In this document: positions 24,682 to 37,404 of the stretch, one piece after another | How the letters are laid out: each line of letters begins with the position of its first letter | How positions within the stretch are numbered: position 1 is the first letter of the stretch | From: Hofstenia miamia | Lineage: Eukaryota; Xenacoelomorpha; Acoela | DNA length: 64,000 nt | Assembly (NCBI GenBank): GCA_004352715.1 | Contig: SCFE01000028.1 | Coordinates: forward strand, 1,277,465-1,341,464 | Direction of reading: 5' to 3' | Translations under genes and position numbers: made by a program | Notes under the pieces: model-generated | Database searches by the model: none | What the model saw: only the letters and a program-made list of their open reading frames with translations | What the model was told of the DNA's origin: nothing

Positions 24682-26128
24682 TATATGTATATATTTCAAT
24701 TTTAATGATGTTTTCATATGTGACATTTCCAATGATTTACTATCAAAATTTAATCTTTGAAAAACTTTTAAATACTTTTATCTCAACAATTAATGAAGAC
24801 ATCCACAATGTGTCCTATTGTGGTGTGCCGTTGGTTGAAATCTTCGGTCGGAGGGTGCCTTCGGCCCCTTAATCTCTGATTGCTCACGAAGGCCTAAAAA
24901 ATTTTGGAATGTTCGTTGATCCCATGGGCTTTAAGCCTTATATTTGTCTGAACAATGGCTTTGGAAATAATTCAAGTGTTTTTTAAAAATCCGAATTTTC
25001 AATGAACATTTGTTATACTTTCAAGTACTTTAGGCACAGTAATAAACCTTTGTACAAGTTTTCTAGATTACATTCATGTCCTTTGGCCAATAGATTTGTC
25101 GATGCATCACGATTTCCAAATTTCCTAATGGGATTGGAGAAAGTTTTTTATAAATGTGGAAAAACGGCTCTTGGGTGTTTAAATGGACACCAGACTATTT
25201 AAAGTTAAGTTGGTCTAGGTGTCAACCCAGTGTATATAACTATCAATGACTACATATTGCTTATTAGTAACGTCTTTGGTTATACCTGTTCTCTTGAATT
25301 GAACAATATGGGATCAATTAACGTATCGTCGTTGCATGCCCGCCTCATAGAATGTGAAGTAATGGATAATACCGTAATATCTTTTAATTCCATCGCGTTG
25401 TCATTTTTGTTATTGAATTGATTTCTTATTATGGTTTCTGAATTAATCGATGCTGTCAGCTGTAATTATATGTTTCGCCTTCCCTCGAGTATTAGAGATT
25501 CAATCACTTAATTTGAATAATCTATTAACCAATCTTCAGTAGCGTGTCCTTTTTCAATAATAAATCTTCAAATGCTAATTTCATATGATACGCTTCACGT
25601 TTAGATTCGTGTGTACTTTTAGGAATTTATATTCAATTTTCAAATAATTTTGGTTCAGTCACAATCAAGATTTTTCCAACATTTTTCCAATATGTTTGTA
25701 GTGAGGAGTCGTATATTCTCTACTACTCATTAAAGTTCTTAAATTTTATTATGAACAATCTGAAATTGTAATTGTTTAGCCAATAAATCCATTCGGAAAA
25801 TATTAATTCTAGCAATGGTATTATGCGCGTTAAGATTTATTTTATTTCCTCGTTAATATATAATCATAGATGTAATGAAAAGTACAATATTTTGTATTAG
25901 TGGAAAGGAGAACTTCCTTTTCGCTGAATTTTGCCTTTTCTCATTGATAACGGAACTTTAATTCTATTTTAATAATTATGCAATTACTAAAATTATTTTT
26001 TGTTTCATAGAGCGGACATTGTTCATCGTTTTCTGCGGTACAATTTTACCTCCATAATTACATTTTCCCAAAAGTATACATTCCTTTAAGCAGCCTTAAC
26101 ACTTTTAGTTAGCGACATGAGTTAAACA
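24682..26128. other. Intergenic region between WARS2 and GPALPP1
   Basis: About 1.45 kb without a supportable gene. A G/C-richer patch at 24840-24940 (GGAGGGTGCCTTCGGCCCC) has no recognised identity. The GPALPP1 promoter should lie near its right end; no core element could be identified. Confidence 0.4.
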
Positions 26129-29100
26129 ATGGCGTGTGATTCTGATGAAGAGCAGTTAGACTTCAACGAAGATCTTTCGGAAGACGATGAGTATGGCCCC
26201 ATTCTCCCCCCTAACTTCACTGTTGAAGTAAAGTTTTTTGTCTATTTAATGTCTTTTAGAAATTTTTTATAGTTTAGGTTTTATCAGTGTTTTAGCGCTA
26301 CTCATTTGCGATCATTATGCATTTGCAAATGAGTTAAGACTTTTGGGGGCATTTTGATCCACCATCAGAAATAGTTTTGTAGAAAGCTGCCACCCTGCCT
26401 GTTATAGGGTTAAGGCTTTTTGATCTATCCAACTTGATTAAATTTTATTTAATATAATGTGTCATTTTATTGAAAATCACGAATATGCATGTATAAAGTT
26501 TTGTTAACACTACTGTAAAATTTAGAATTGAATGTGATGTATTTCATGTGGCACCTGTTTAAGTACAGGTTTGATGAACAACATTAAGTGTGACAAATGT
26601 GCTTAACGCAAACTTTCTCGGTATCGTAGCGCATGCCACCCGTGATTTTGCAATGCATAGAATTTCAAGAGCTAATCAAGCACATTCATTTGGTTATTGC
26701 GAGTTGGATTATTATTAAAATTGAATTTCATATCACAAATGCAATAATACTTACAAATACTTAAAAACTGAATTGTTAAATTTTATTTTAAAACGATATT
26801 CTGCTTCTTTAAGCATTTGTTATTGCTGATAATGCATATATTCCTTTTTATTTCTATATAAGGCCTTATACCAAACACTGGTTTTTCATATACATCTATT
26901 ATCTTTTTGGTTACTGTCACCAGCATGCTCTAAGTTAAATGCAATTTCATTTTTGTCGATTAAGATTTTTAATCAAGAAAGTTATTTTGTTTTATACACT
27001 TTATATTTCGTCTTCCTTAACGGTTGCATTTTAACTTAAAAATAAGTACACGAAATTTCATTATTTTTAATAGGCAGGCGACGAGTTCATTTAAGAATAA
27101 ATATTTCACAGTTAGGAAAAAGAGATACTAAAACAAACAACTAATATTTTTGAGGAACACTTATATCGAGTTCGTATTAATCGAAAATTTTTAAGACCTG
27201 TGAAAAAAATTTCATAAATCTCAAATTTGTAAGAATTTAGCAAGATGAAGTAAACAGCTTCGGAAGTCTTTTTTATACTAATTCCCGTAATAAGATCACA
27301 ATCCAATGGTTGACTTAAAACTAAAAGTATTTTATAAGCATTTATTCGGTAACTTGTAATTAATTTTTTTCCAATGTTGGAAAATGTAAATGTGGGCAAT
27401 GGGGGGNNNNNNNNNNNNNNNNNNNNNNNNNNNNNNNNNNNNNNNNNNNNNNNNNNNNNNNNNNNNNNNNNNNNNNNNNNNNNNNNNNNNNNNNNNNNNN
27501 NNNNNNNNNNNNNNNNNNNNNNNNNNNNNNNNNNNNNNNNNNNNNNNNNNNNNNNNNNNNNNNNNNNNNNNNNNNNNTGTGGGGGGGGGGGGGACATCGA
27601 ATTAAATATAAATGTTAGTTTTTATTAAAAAAAACCTGGAAAATCATTTCTAAACGTTTTGAGGATGCAGTGATGCTCAGTGGTTGTTTTTTTATTCCAT
27701 CAGCCATAGATAATGTGTATTAACTTGGAGTGCGGTCTGTAAAACGGCTAAGGAAAACCGGGTAAGTTGTCAATGGGAAATGGTTTATTTGTGCAAATTG
27801 TGCAGTTTCTTATTTGTGATTTACAAACGATATATCTATTAAAATGAAATGAATGCAGCCGAATAAGATGAATGCAGCCGAGATAAATGAACAACATATT
27901 TTTTGTGGTCTCAGGTCAAAATAACAAATCTTTCTACCACAACAGAACTTTGATTACATTTTGTAACCTTTTTATGTAAACTTCGAGATAATTCTCCCAG
28001 GACATAAGTTGAATAGTTTTAGAACAATTTATAATTCAAATGAGAAAAATCTAGTCTGGGTTTTAGACATTAGATTGTTTATTAATAAAATACTGATGCT
28101 AATCACATCTGATTTGAGAAAGATCCAAGACGTTAACTAAAATCCGTCCTAAAATGATTGATGTTAATGATCATTTGATTGTACAAAGATCCACAACGTC
28201 AAATCATATTCAATATATTGCGGGGCGGGTTCGGGCAGTAAATATTACGATCGGGTCCTGTTCGTGTCCATGTTTAGTTCATATTGTCTCTCTCTTATAA
28301 GCACCTCTATTGCCAGTTTTGTCTCTAATCACTTTTCTTAAAGTTTTATACACATGCGTCATTGATTAAATAAAGCACTTTTAAATTAAGTAACATATTG
28401 TATTTATCAATTTGATGCATAGATTTAATTTAATTCCTCATTAAACGATATTCTTTTAAAATTTTGAATGTTTATAAATTCTAACTAAATTTCACAGTTA
28501 ATGTTGCAACCACATCTCGTTTATAGTTGAATAATATATTGCTGCATTTTCTTATCAAATTCTTTGAAAGAACATATCCTGTCGGTTTAAGTTTTGGGCA
28601 TTTACTTCTTGTTTGCGTGAAACATTTTATTTTAAGAAAGGAAATTATTGTTTTCAAAATCATAGAAAATATTAAATCAGGATTCCCGATATTTTGGGCT
28701 CAACCAAAGCAAAAATCCTGATCTAACGCTGCGCAGTCCAGGTCTAATTCAATTTCATTAAAAGATTGAAGCCACACCCAAATATATTGAATTTTAAAAT
28801 ACAAAAATACTGAATATTTGATGGAAGTTCAGCCCAATATCAGCCCGAATCCAAATAGCAATCGCGAAAACCCACTTGCAACTGTGCGTTAAAGTTGCTT
28901 TTTTTATTTTTCCTCGCCTCATGTCAGATGTGTTTGATGAATTTCACAATAGGACCTGAATGTCTTATCCCTCACAGAGCTCTATTTAATGGCAAGTATA
29001 GATTTTAAATCATCAATATGATGAGTTTGATTGTTTACATATTAGGTTAAGGAAATTGGCGTTCCATGTAATATATCGCGATGTCCATCTTGTTTTTCTA

Positions 29101-32100
29101 AATTTGAATTAAAGTGAAAAATCAATAATTAAAATAGTTGCATGTGCAGAATGTTTAAATTTTTGTTATTCACGGAGTATCTCACCTTTCATATAATTTC
29201 TGGTAGATTATTAAAAGCATAACTAAAGAACAGCTTTTCGGAATGTATCATTTGATATTGTCCCAATTAAATTTTTTATGTATTTAATTAATGTTGACAA
29301 TTATTTTCTAAATTGACATATTCTTGTTTAATGTTTAATGCAGTCATATATATGACATACCAGTCTGATAGCACATAAGAGAGTCTGAAAGAAACATTAA
29401 TACGCCATAGAGAAAGTAACATTTACGTGCATCTTTATTCATCTCCCACATATTGAGTTAATTCTTATGAAATGAAAACGTCTTTAAAGTTTAAACAAGT
29501 TTCTCCAGTTTTCTTTAAATGTAAAATTTCAATATTACCATGAATATGTGATTCCTATCAATTGCATTATCATTAGATGCCATTTGATTTTAACCACGCT
29601 GTCAATAATGGTTGTATTAAAATGTTAAAGAGCACAACTCTAGTATTATAATTTGTCGGCATCTATACATTAGCATTAATTGTCGCAGACGTGGACAGCA
29701 AAAAATAATTGCTTTCCTCTTTCCCTTGTAAATTCCCACTGCAGATAAAATAATGGCCGTTTACAGTATTTGTAAGTTGTTATTAAGCGGTTGTTACACG
29801 ATGAGCTTTGTCCCGGGGTAAATGAACTATGTTAAGTGCTCTTTGACATGGTACACAATGAACCCATGCCCCGGCACAAGCTCCGGAATTATCTCGCTCG
29901 GGAACAGATGCTACTCAGAGTGCATTTAACTTAAGTGTTTTACTCTAGCGCAAATCCCATCGTGTAACATCCGCTTTACCAATATAACATATCAAATGTC
30001 TGCATGTATGTTTTTTATCTTTTACTATTTAGAAGAATCATTACAGTGGCATCATGAATCCAGAATCCCCACATTCTTCCCTGCATTCACACCAGATTGG
30101 ACCACAGATACCAAAAGTTAATGAAATCGGACCATCCTTAATGAATTCGTATCAAAGTGATTCCATGAGCTCCCATTCAGATAAGATCGGTCCTATGCTA
30201 CCGGATGCTGTTAAAATAGGTCCGAAAATTCCGAATACAATAAAAATTGGACCTTCGTTACCTGAATCTTGTCAAATTAACTCACAAACTTCCCAGCAAC
30301 TTCAAATTGGTCCCGNAATCGGGCCTATGTTGCCTAATTTTTGTAATACTGATTCATCAACTTCACATGAAAATGAAATCGGGCCGTCTATACCAGATTC
30401 GTTGATAATAGGTCCTGAATTACCACCTACAGTTGGTCCCCTGTTACCATCAAGTCATTCTGAAAAAATTATAGGACCATCAATTCCCCGTGACTTCAAA
30501 ACAATTCCTAGTCATTCAGATCAATTCGCTGATATAGAAAAACGTGCTCAGAAAATGAAAAATCGACTTCTTCATGGAGAAGTAAGTTTATTTAATCAAT
30601 GTATTATCAGTTGACGATTTCCTTTATTTTAAATAATTGTTTCTGTCAGATATCATCTAAAATCCTTAGTTATATAATGCCTAGTAATAATGCTCAATTT
30701 AGGGTTGTAGATGGGTCAAAAGCTATGACTAACCACCCGACCCGACCCATCGACATAAAGAAAAGAGTGACCCGTGACCAAACTCTTGACCCGACTTAAA
30801 AAATTTATAATTCCTGGAGCGTAGGTAGAAATTGTGTTTTGTACCCAAAACAATCTGTTGTGCTAATATTCAGACTTAAATGTAATAGAAATCAAATTAT
30901 TTTGAAACTATATTTTGTAACTAATTAGACGATGTGTGAACATTAAATAATCGTTTGAGTTAAAAACCGGACAAACGGTCTGGCCCACGACCCGACTCGA
31001 AATATAAAACATAATAATTTAGAATGATTCTCCTAAAAAGAAAATAATGAAACGAGAAGAATGGATGACTGAAATTCCAACTACCCTCAATCTTGGCGTG
31101 TTAAACCAAAAGACGGACGCTTCAAAAGTTTATAACCAACAAAAACCGCCTGTAAGTTTTGCATATTATGTTCTTCGACACCTATAGCATATCGCTGGCA
31201 CTTAATTAAAANCGCATTGCCTGATAATGTTCGAATAAATTCTCAAATTCCCTATTCAACTAAAATCGGGCCTATGTTGCCTAATTTTTGTAATACTGAT
31301 TCATCAACTTCACATGAAAATGAAATCGGGCCGTCTATACCAGATTCGTTGATAATAGGTCCTGAATTACCACCTACAGTTGGTCCCCTGTTACCATCAA
31401 GTCATTCTGAAAAAATTATAGGACCATCAATTCCCCGTGACTTCAAAACAATTCCTAGTCATTCAGATCAATTCGCTGATATAGAAAAACGTGCTCAGAA
31501 AATGAAAAATCGACTTCTTCATGGAGAAGTAAGTTTATTTAATCAATGTATTATCAGTTGACGATTTCCTTTATTTTAAATAATTGTTTCTGTCAGATAT
31601 CATCTAAAATCCTTAGTTATATAATGCCTAGTAATAATGCTCAATTTAGGGTTGTAGATGGGTCAAAAGTTATGACCAACCACCCGACCCAACCCATCGA
31701 CATAAAGAAAAGAGTGACTCGTGACCCAACTCTTGACCCGATTTGAAAAATTCAAAATTCCTGGAGCGTAGGTAGAAATGGCGTTTTGTACCCAAAACAA
31801 TCTGTTGTGCTAATATTAAGGAAATCAAATTATTTTGAAACTACATTTCGTAACTAATTAGACGATGTGTGAACTTTAAATAATCGTTTGAGTTGAAAAC
31901 CGGACAAACGGTCTGCCCACGACCCGACTCGAAATATAAAACATAATAATTTAGAATGATTCTCCTAAAAAGAAAATAATGAAACGAGAAGAATGGATGA
32001 CTGAAATTCCAACTACCCTCAATCTTGGCGTGTTAAACCAAAAGACGGACGCTTCAAAAGTTTATAACCAACAAAAACCGCCTGTAAGTTTTGCATATTA

Positions 32101-35100
32101 TGTTCTTCGACACCTATAGCATATCGCTGGCACTTAATTAAAACAATTGAATAATATTGGTATATTTAGTTAAACATCTAAACATGGAGTTTTTTATTGT
32201 ATAGATAATTACCCTCGTAAAAATATATTATTCCTTTAGGTTGTTCGCTTGTTAATTAAATCTATTAAGCTCCGCCTCTTCAAAGTGTTCTCTGACATTT
32301 TTAACCTGATATCGATAAAGTCAGTGTTCTGTAGAAGGCTCAATAATTAGATATTACTTTTCTTTTATTTTACAATTTTTTCACTTATAAATTTTTATTT
32401 TATTACCTCTACTAAATTTTTTATGTCATTTGAAACAATTTTTATATAATTATATAAAAATAATGTTTAACATTTACTTTTCGCTGCAAAATCTTAGCTG
32501 CGATTTGATTGTAAATAATAAATTGTATTAAGGCAAAAAATAATTTTTTGTTTTTGAAGAATGTACTTCAATGATTCCTGAAGAACTTTTTTCCACCGAC
32601 GTGAATTTTCAAAAGCATTTAAAATGTGATCCTTCAAAATAAGTTATTGTTCATTTGCCATGCTATTCTCCACTATTAAGAACTGCAAACAATCTTAAAT
32701 TTATTTGTTTGGGAAAATTTATTGATTTCTTTTTCTTTGATTTTACAAAAAGAGCAATTCACTGACGAGTTTCGCATCTAAACATCATCTACAAGGATAA
32801 TTGCATTTTGAAATTGTTACAAAAACTCCGTAAAATGTCTAACTAATGCATTGATTGATTGATCTGTGTTGGAACCGTGCCGTGTTCGTGCCCAATTTGT
32901 TAAGGTATTTGCCTCCAAAAACACTTCATTCATTAGAGGTTTAATCTAGAATGCCTTTTACATTAAACGAAAATTTTATAGATTTTCGTGCAATGCCATA
33001 CTCGTGCTTGAATTTTTTTTAAATTTCGTGTTGTGCTCACGCCCGACCGCGGCCTTTGGTGCCAAAAAATCTAGGCACGATTCCAACAATGTGACGGGTA
33101 TCCTATCAAATGATATTCATGTTAATAAAAGGAATTAAACACATTATTGTTGCTAATACGAAGAACATGTAATAGTGGGAAATATTTGAATAAATATTAC
33201 AGTCTATGAAATATGATTCATTGATTTTTATATTTTGTTTGTGTTGAAATTGTGGATTTGCTGCATTCGTACTGGTTGTTTTCCTTTAAATACTTTGCGA
33301 AGTATTGCAAGTTTATATATAAGTGCATTGCCCTTATTATCTATATCTCCTTTGCATTGTTTTATTTCAATATACAGCAGCATGTAGTTGTCACGGCTTT
33401 CATTCTCTTTATTTTTAGACTGCAGCACCGGTTGGATCTTCATTGTACGATCACCATAGAAAACAACATACGAAGGTATAGATGTTTACTTCGAATATTA
33501 CACATTTTAGTAAGCTATATTTTAAGTGATTTTAACTTATTTTGGAGTTTGTTCCTAATTTGGAAATCAGTTTTGCTTCATCACATGTAAATATACAGGG
33601 TGTTTCAGTGGATCCCGCAGGTGTTTAATGCTAAATAAATAGAATTTAGCGAATACTTCGCATTCTTTCCTTTGTAAGTTTCACTTTTGTAACCCTTAAA
33701 AATTCTGAATAGAGCATGTAATTGTCATGTAAAATTTATTTTGACGAGTAATCCAGGTAGTGGGTAATCTTCCAAATTCGGATTCAATAAGCTGTAAAAT
33801 GTATTTTCTTTATAAATTCCCAGCTTTTCGGCTCGTTTGTAGAATACACTCTAAAAATATTTTCAAATAACGTTGTAAATGAAAAAATTTAGGATGAATT
33901 TAGTTTTGAATATAAAAGTTTCTGATGAAGTTTTTTAAAGCTAAGAGAATATATGTAAAAGTTTGTAGCAGTGATGTTTATGCAACCTCCCTTAGTTGTC
34001 TGAATGACATCGATCGAAAGAAAACAGCTTCCTACAATCAACTATGTGCAATGAAATGAAGTACCATCATTTTTACGGTTTATTTGAGTGTATAGTCGCT
34101 TAATTGCAAAGTTTAACTTGTCTATCCAAACAATTGCGTTTTTTGTTTAAAATAAAGTGCAGCATAGAACAATGTATACAATATACTTTATAGGCCGTTT
34201 TAAGAGCTCATTGTATTTACACCGCCATTGAGTAATATATGCCTTCGTGGATTTCAATCATTTTCTCATAGAAAAAGAAGCCTGAAGAGAAAAGAAAAAT
34301 TGTGCAATACCATATATATATTTTTTTTGGACTCAGTTCATGATACTGTTAAGCTTTTATCAAGTGTGGATGACCCAAAAGATGTTTTACTCAATGCGTT
34401 TGCTGTTGGGCTCAGAAGGCTTGTATTCTTATCAATGAGGACAATTAGGTCGAAATAATTTATCAATTGCTTTATTTTCACAAAGCTTGTCTAAAAAAGA
34501 TGCAGTGTTGCCCTTGTTGCGACGAATCTAAAGCATACACACGTTACGTGGATTCTTCCAAGAATGCCGGTATTTCGGATCAACGTAAATCACGTTTTCG
34601 AAACTTTGCTTTTATCTAAGATTAAATATGGTTTATTAGTTTATGGACTACAGCTGTATCAAAAGAGTCCAAATATTTCTAGACAGATGTTATAGATACA
34701 AGTGATGTGCTAAGCGACACTGTCTTACCACTATTTTGATAGAAAGATATGGGAAAATTTCTAATGTCCAACCCGAGTCATCAACTGCATGATATTTTTC
34801 CAAACTGGGTGTCTCGGAAATTTCACGTCATGTTCTCTGCCATATCGCTACATAAGAGCAAGAAGTATCTAAGTCAGCTTTTACTCAATTTAGAAATACA
34901 TATCTAACTCAATTAGCATAGTTGTTTCTATTGATTACCAGCACTGTTCAAGTCATAAATATTTTCTAATTTGAGTCTTTTGCAAAAATTATAAATATAA
35001 TATTGGCATATTATACCAACATTTTATAAAGTTTTTGCAGTCTTTCTCATTTTGAATAAAAATGATTTAGATATTTCTTGCTCTTATGGAACGATATACA

Positions 35101-35659
35101 TGCATATCTTTCCTTATCGAAAAATGTTTTAATGTTATAAATATTTCTAGTTTTTGTTTTCGGTTTTCTTACCCGTTGGCGACAGGATAATAATAGGTAT
35201 TGTTATTGCTATTAAAGCTTTTTATTTTATTCTAAATTTTAAGGGTTTCTTTTTTCATCTTATATCCGCATGGAATCGAATTTCCATATTTACCTAATTC
35301 GAAGAATTAGTTTAATTGAAAGCGGCATTTATAACTAGACTTGCAATCATTAATAAAGTAGAGTATATCTTCCAATTTTGCAACTAAAATGCGTAGATTA
35401 TATTTTTATTTTTAATAAATTTTTGTTATTTTTTTATACGAGTTATTTTAAGTAATCTGTTTTTATTAACAAGCATTTCTTTTAAATTTATTATTCATAT
35501 TTGATTTTCTAGACAAAATCAATCAATGAGCCTGTTGAAAGGGTGCCCTTCGATCGCGAACGGGATCTAAAAATGGGTTCTTTATCGAGTTCGCAGAAAA
35601 AAAGAATTATCGATACCAGTTCAAAACTCAACGACCGATTTCACCAATCTGTTTTGTAA
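26129..35659 (+). CDS. GPALPP1: GPALPP motif-containing protein 1 (DUF3752)
   Basis: The family is conserved in eukaryotes and its molecular role is poorly defined. Exon 1 (26129-26227) starts MACDSDEEQLDF and holds an acidic stretch plus YGPILPPNF. Exon 2 (30033-30315 continuing at 31213-31528) encodes about eleven IGPxLP-type repeats, then ADIEKRAQKMKNRLLHGE, which matches the human EFEKRAQRMKEKL segment. Exon 3 (31955-32083) encodes KREEWMTEIPTTLNLGVL, the DUF3752 core. Exon 4 (33419-33475) is only 57 nt and encodes GSSLYDHHRKQHTK. Exon 5 (35513-35659) encodes ERVPFDRERDLKMG and ends RFHQSVL, like the human ERIPFDRDKDL tail. All junctions checked are phase 0 with GT/AG. The region 30317-31211 repeats the end of exon 2 plus exon 3 and is an assembly duplicate. 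The WTDTPADRE segment of vertebrate homologues was not found between exons 3 and 4, so it is lost or unrecognised. Confidence 0.9.
27401..27592. other. Assembly gap in a G homopolymer (GPALPP1 intron 1)
   Basis: 171 N bases (27407-27577) are flanked by GGGGGG on the left and a run of twelve or more G on the right. The missing sequence is probably a G-rich repeat that sequencing could not cross. Open frames spanning it are artefacts. Confidence 0.95.
28085..28275. repeat. Dispersed repeat shared with 9190-9330
   Basis: Within GPALPP1 intron 1, GATTTGAGAAAGATCCAAGACG and a second, partly diverged copy (GATTGTACAAAGATCCACAACG) lie about 60 bp apart. The same phrase occurs at about 9295-9320. 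Next to it is a GGGGCGGGTTCGGGCAG tract like the G/C-rich tracts at 9190-9250. It is probably the end of a decayed DNA transposon. Confidence 0.5.
29786..29975. mobile_element. Harbinger-like MITE in GPALPP1 intron 1
   Basis: The 190-bp element has inverted ends AGCGGTTGTTACACGATG and the complement of CATCGTGTAACATCCGCT. TTA is present on both sides (29783-29785 and 29976-29978), consistent with a TWA target duplication. There is no open frame. It lies about 60 bp upstream of exon 2. Confidence 0.75.
30317..31211 (+). repeat. Duplicate copy A of GPALPP1 exon 2 end and exon 3 (allelic contig)
   Basis: This segment is nearly identical to 31264-32143, including introns. It is bounded by single N bases at 30316 and 31212. 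Differences are scattered substitutions and small indels, for example an insertion near 30870. The base before the first N (TTGGTCCCG) and the bases after the second N (CGCATTGCC) overlap and continue one open frame, IGP-A-LP, if the block between is removed. It also contains a copy of exon 3 at 31023-31151. The simplest reading is a second haplotype inserted by the assembler. Confidence 0.85.
31264..32143 (+). repeat. Duplicate copy B of GPALPP1 exon 2 end and exon 3
   Basis: This is the counterpart of copy A. It carries the exon 2 end (to 31528, donor GAA|GTAAGT), an intron with GACCCG-rich transposon-like sequence (31660-31745 and 31900-31935) and exon 3 (31955-32083). It runs on into the unique intron 3, so it is taken as the copy in the true gene path. 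Confidence 0.85.
32864..33091. mobile_element. hAT-like non-autonomous element in GPALPP1 intron 3
   Basis: The left end CTGTGTTGGAACCGTGCC pairs with the complement of GGCACGATTCCAACAATG at the right. Flanking 8-mers TGATTGAT and TGACGGGT match 5 of 8. The subterminal blocks are G/C-rich (GCTCACGCCCGACCGCGGCC). The TIR resembles that of the element at 44594. Confidence 0.55.
34330..34900 (+). pseudogene. LINE reverse-transcriptase 3' remnant in GPALPP1 intron 4
   Basis: One frame reads DSVHDTVKLLSSVDDPKDV followed by LLNAFAVGL. A later frame reads LLSKIKYGLLVYGLQLYQKS with an NIS and Arg following. The latter fits the region after the RT domain of L2/CR1/Jockey-type LINEs, where a KIxYGLLVYG motif is typical. 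Several stops and frame changes interrupt it. The catalytic RT motifs were not seen. It lies sense to the host gene, within the intron. Confidence 0.4.
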
Positions 35660-35921
35660 TGTTTTTTGTGGTTTTGTCTTCAAAGTGAATGTTTGTGTTT
35701 GATCAGAGATGGTTAAACGCACTTTTTGTTTCAAGTGCTTGTGTTTTTTTAATGAGTTGTAAATCAAAGGCAACTTTTCTTAAAGAGATGAAAATGTGGG
35801 TCATTCTGTAAGAACAAAACTTAATCTGAAATACAATTTATGATTAGAATAATTTTAAAGGACAAAGATTAAATGTTCAGCAGCATTCAAAATTATTTCA
35901 GAAATAATTTGCACTGTTTTA

Positions 35922-35927
35922 AATAAA
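35922..35927 (+). promoter_or_regulatory. Possible polyadenylation signal of GPALPP1
   Basis: AATAAA occurs about 260 bp after the GPALPP1 stop, in TTTTAAATAAAACTG. It is the first clear hexamer downstream. Use is inferred only. Confidence 0.35.
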
Positions 35928-37404
35928 ACTGCAATATTAAAGGGTGTGTTTAAGAAATTTAATTTTATGTAATCTTATTTGATCTTTCATTTGGTCTCAT
36001 CTATTTTTAATATTTTACTGAGATTAAATGCGCTAAAATTTTGCATTATTCATTAAGTTAATACTGGATGGCGATATTATATATTTTATTTTAGCAAATA
36101 TGTCATACTAACAAATACTGAATTAAATTAGCCCCGGTTAACTTGCTTCGATTACTGTTCTATGCGTATTTCATATTTTGTTTTTAGTTCTGTTCCAGCA
36201 AAACTTTCCGCTGAATATCAATTTTTTACTATTGTTCATTGTGTCATATTTCCATAATAAGCAAATTGTTTGTTTCATTTGTAGGTAAATTTGTCTGTAC
36301 TGCATTTGTTGCGGAATTATGTTTTGAAAAAATCGCTGTATTTTTCATTTGGAAAAATGGCATCGTTAAGCTTTGTTCGTCAAAGTAATTGTCTATTTTA
36401 TATGAATTTTTACGAAGTTATGCAATTGACACATTAATTTGAACTAGATTGCATACATAATAATATAATAAAAATATAAATCAATGAGGGTCAGAAATTC
36501 TGCACTTGTTTCATGTGAGCCAAACTTGAAAATATTTTTGAAACGTTCAAATTGGGCGCATGATTTTTAATGGCAAATTTGTAGAATTATTGAAATTCAA
36601 TTCCTAAAAAAACTTATTGTTTTTACTTTCCTGGAAGCAACCCCTCCCCATAGCAAGGTGATGATATGAGCTTTCAATTCGATGGTGATTCTTGTAAACC
36701 AACATGCTTGATTACGCCAATCATGCCATTTTATGATGTGGAACTATGAGGGGTAACTTTCCTTTCACTATCCTAGAACAAATCATGTGTTACCTGATCA
36801 GGAATGGAAAAAAATTGCCGTTAGCTTTCAATCATACTTTATTATAGTGACGGATTGTATGGCGCCCATTATCTTTGGAAGTAATTGCAGTCATGCATTT
36901 GAAGATGCATGTGGTCTAGAATATCATTCTATACAGCCAAATTAACAGTAGTTCAGCTAGATTAAAACCAGAGACCGCAACATCATTTGGCTGCAATTGC
37001 CCCTAACCGGACCTTTCAGTGCAATGTTGACAATATTGTTCATATTTGAGCATTACTAAAAGCCATTGATCCACATTCCAATGTTGATACGTCTTTGCAA
37101 ACAAAATCCTATCAAGAACAGTTTGGTAGATAAAATTAGTTTGTTGGTTGCTTTGTATGAGGGAATTCTCATTCAGTGAGACATTATGAATAATTTGTAA
37201 TCTAGACAACTTAGCATTACCCACAGGAAGATCAGCTTTCATGACTTCAGAAGGACTTGTGTTGTCAAACAGCAACTTTCAATGCATTTTGATTAATGTT
37301 AAGTGGTGACTACTGCTGGAATTGGACAATTTGACATATCTATACTATATAAGGCCACAATTTGTCCCCTCGAATTGAGTAAAAGTGTTTTGCAAGTAAT
37401 ACCT
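35928..37404. other. Intergenic interval downstream of GPALPP1
   Basis: No supportable gene was seen. The minus-strand frame at 37003-37275 (containing SPSEVMKADLPVGNAKLSRL) is somewhat protein-like but has no recognised family, and it sits beside the repeat at 37405. Confidence 0.35.

Noticed and set aside
27112-27628. Long open frames spanning the N block on both strands
   Set aside because: They are translations of N bases and a poly-G run, not coding sequence.
30599-30799. Open frames after GPALPP1 exon 2 (also 31546-31746)
   Set aside because: They lie in the intron after a good GTAAGT donor and encode the GACCCG repeat.
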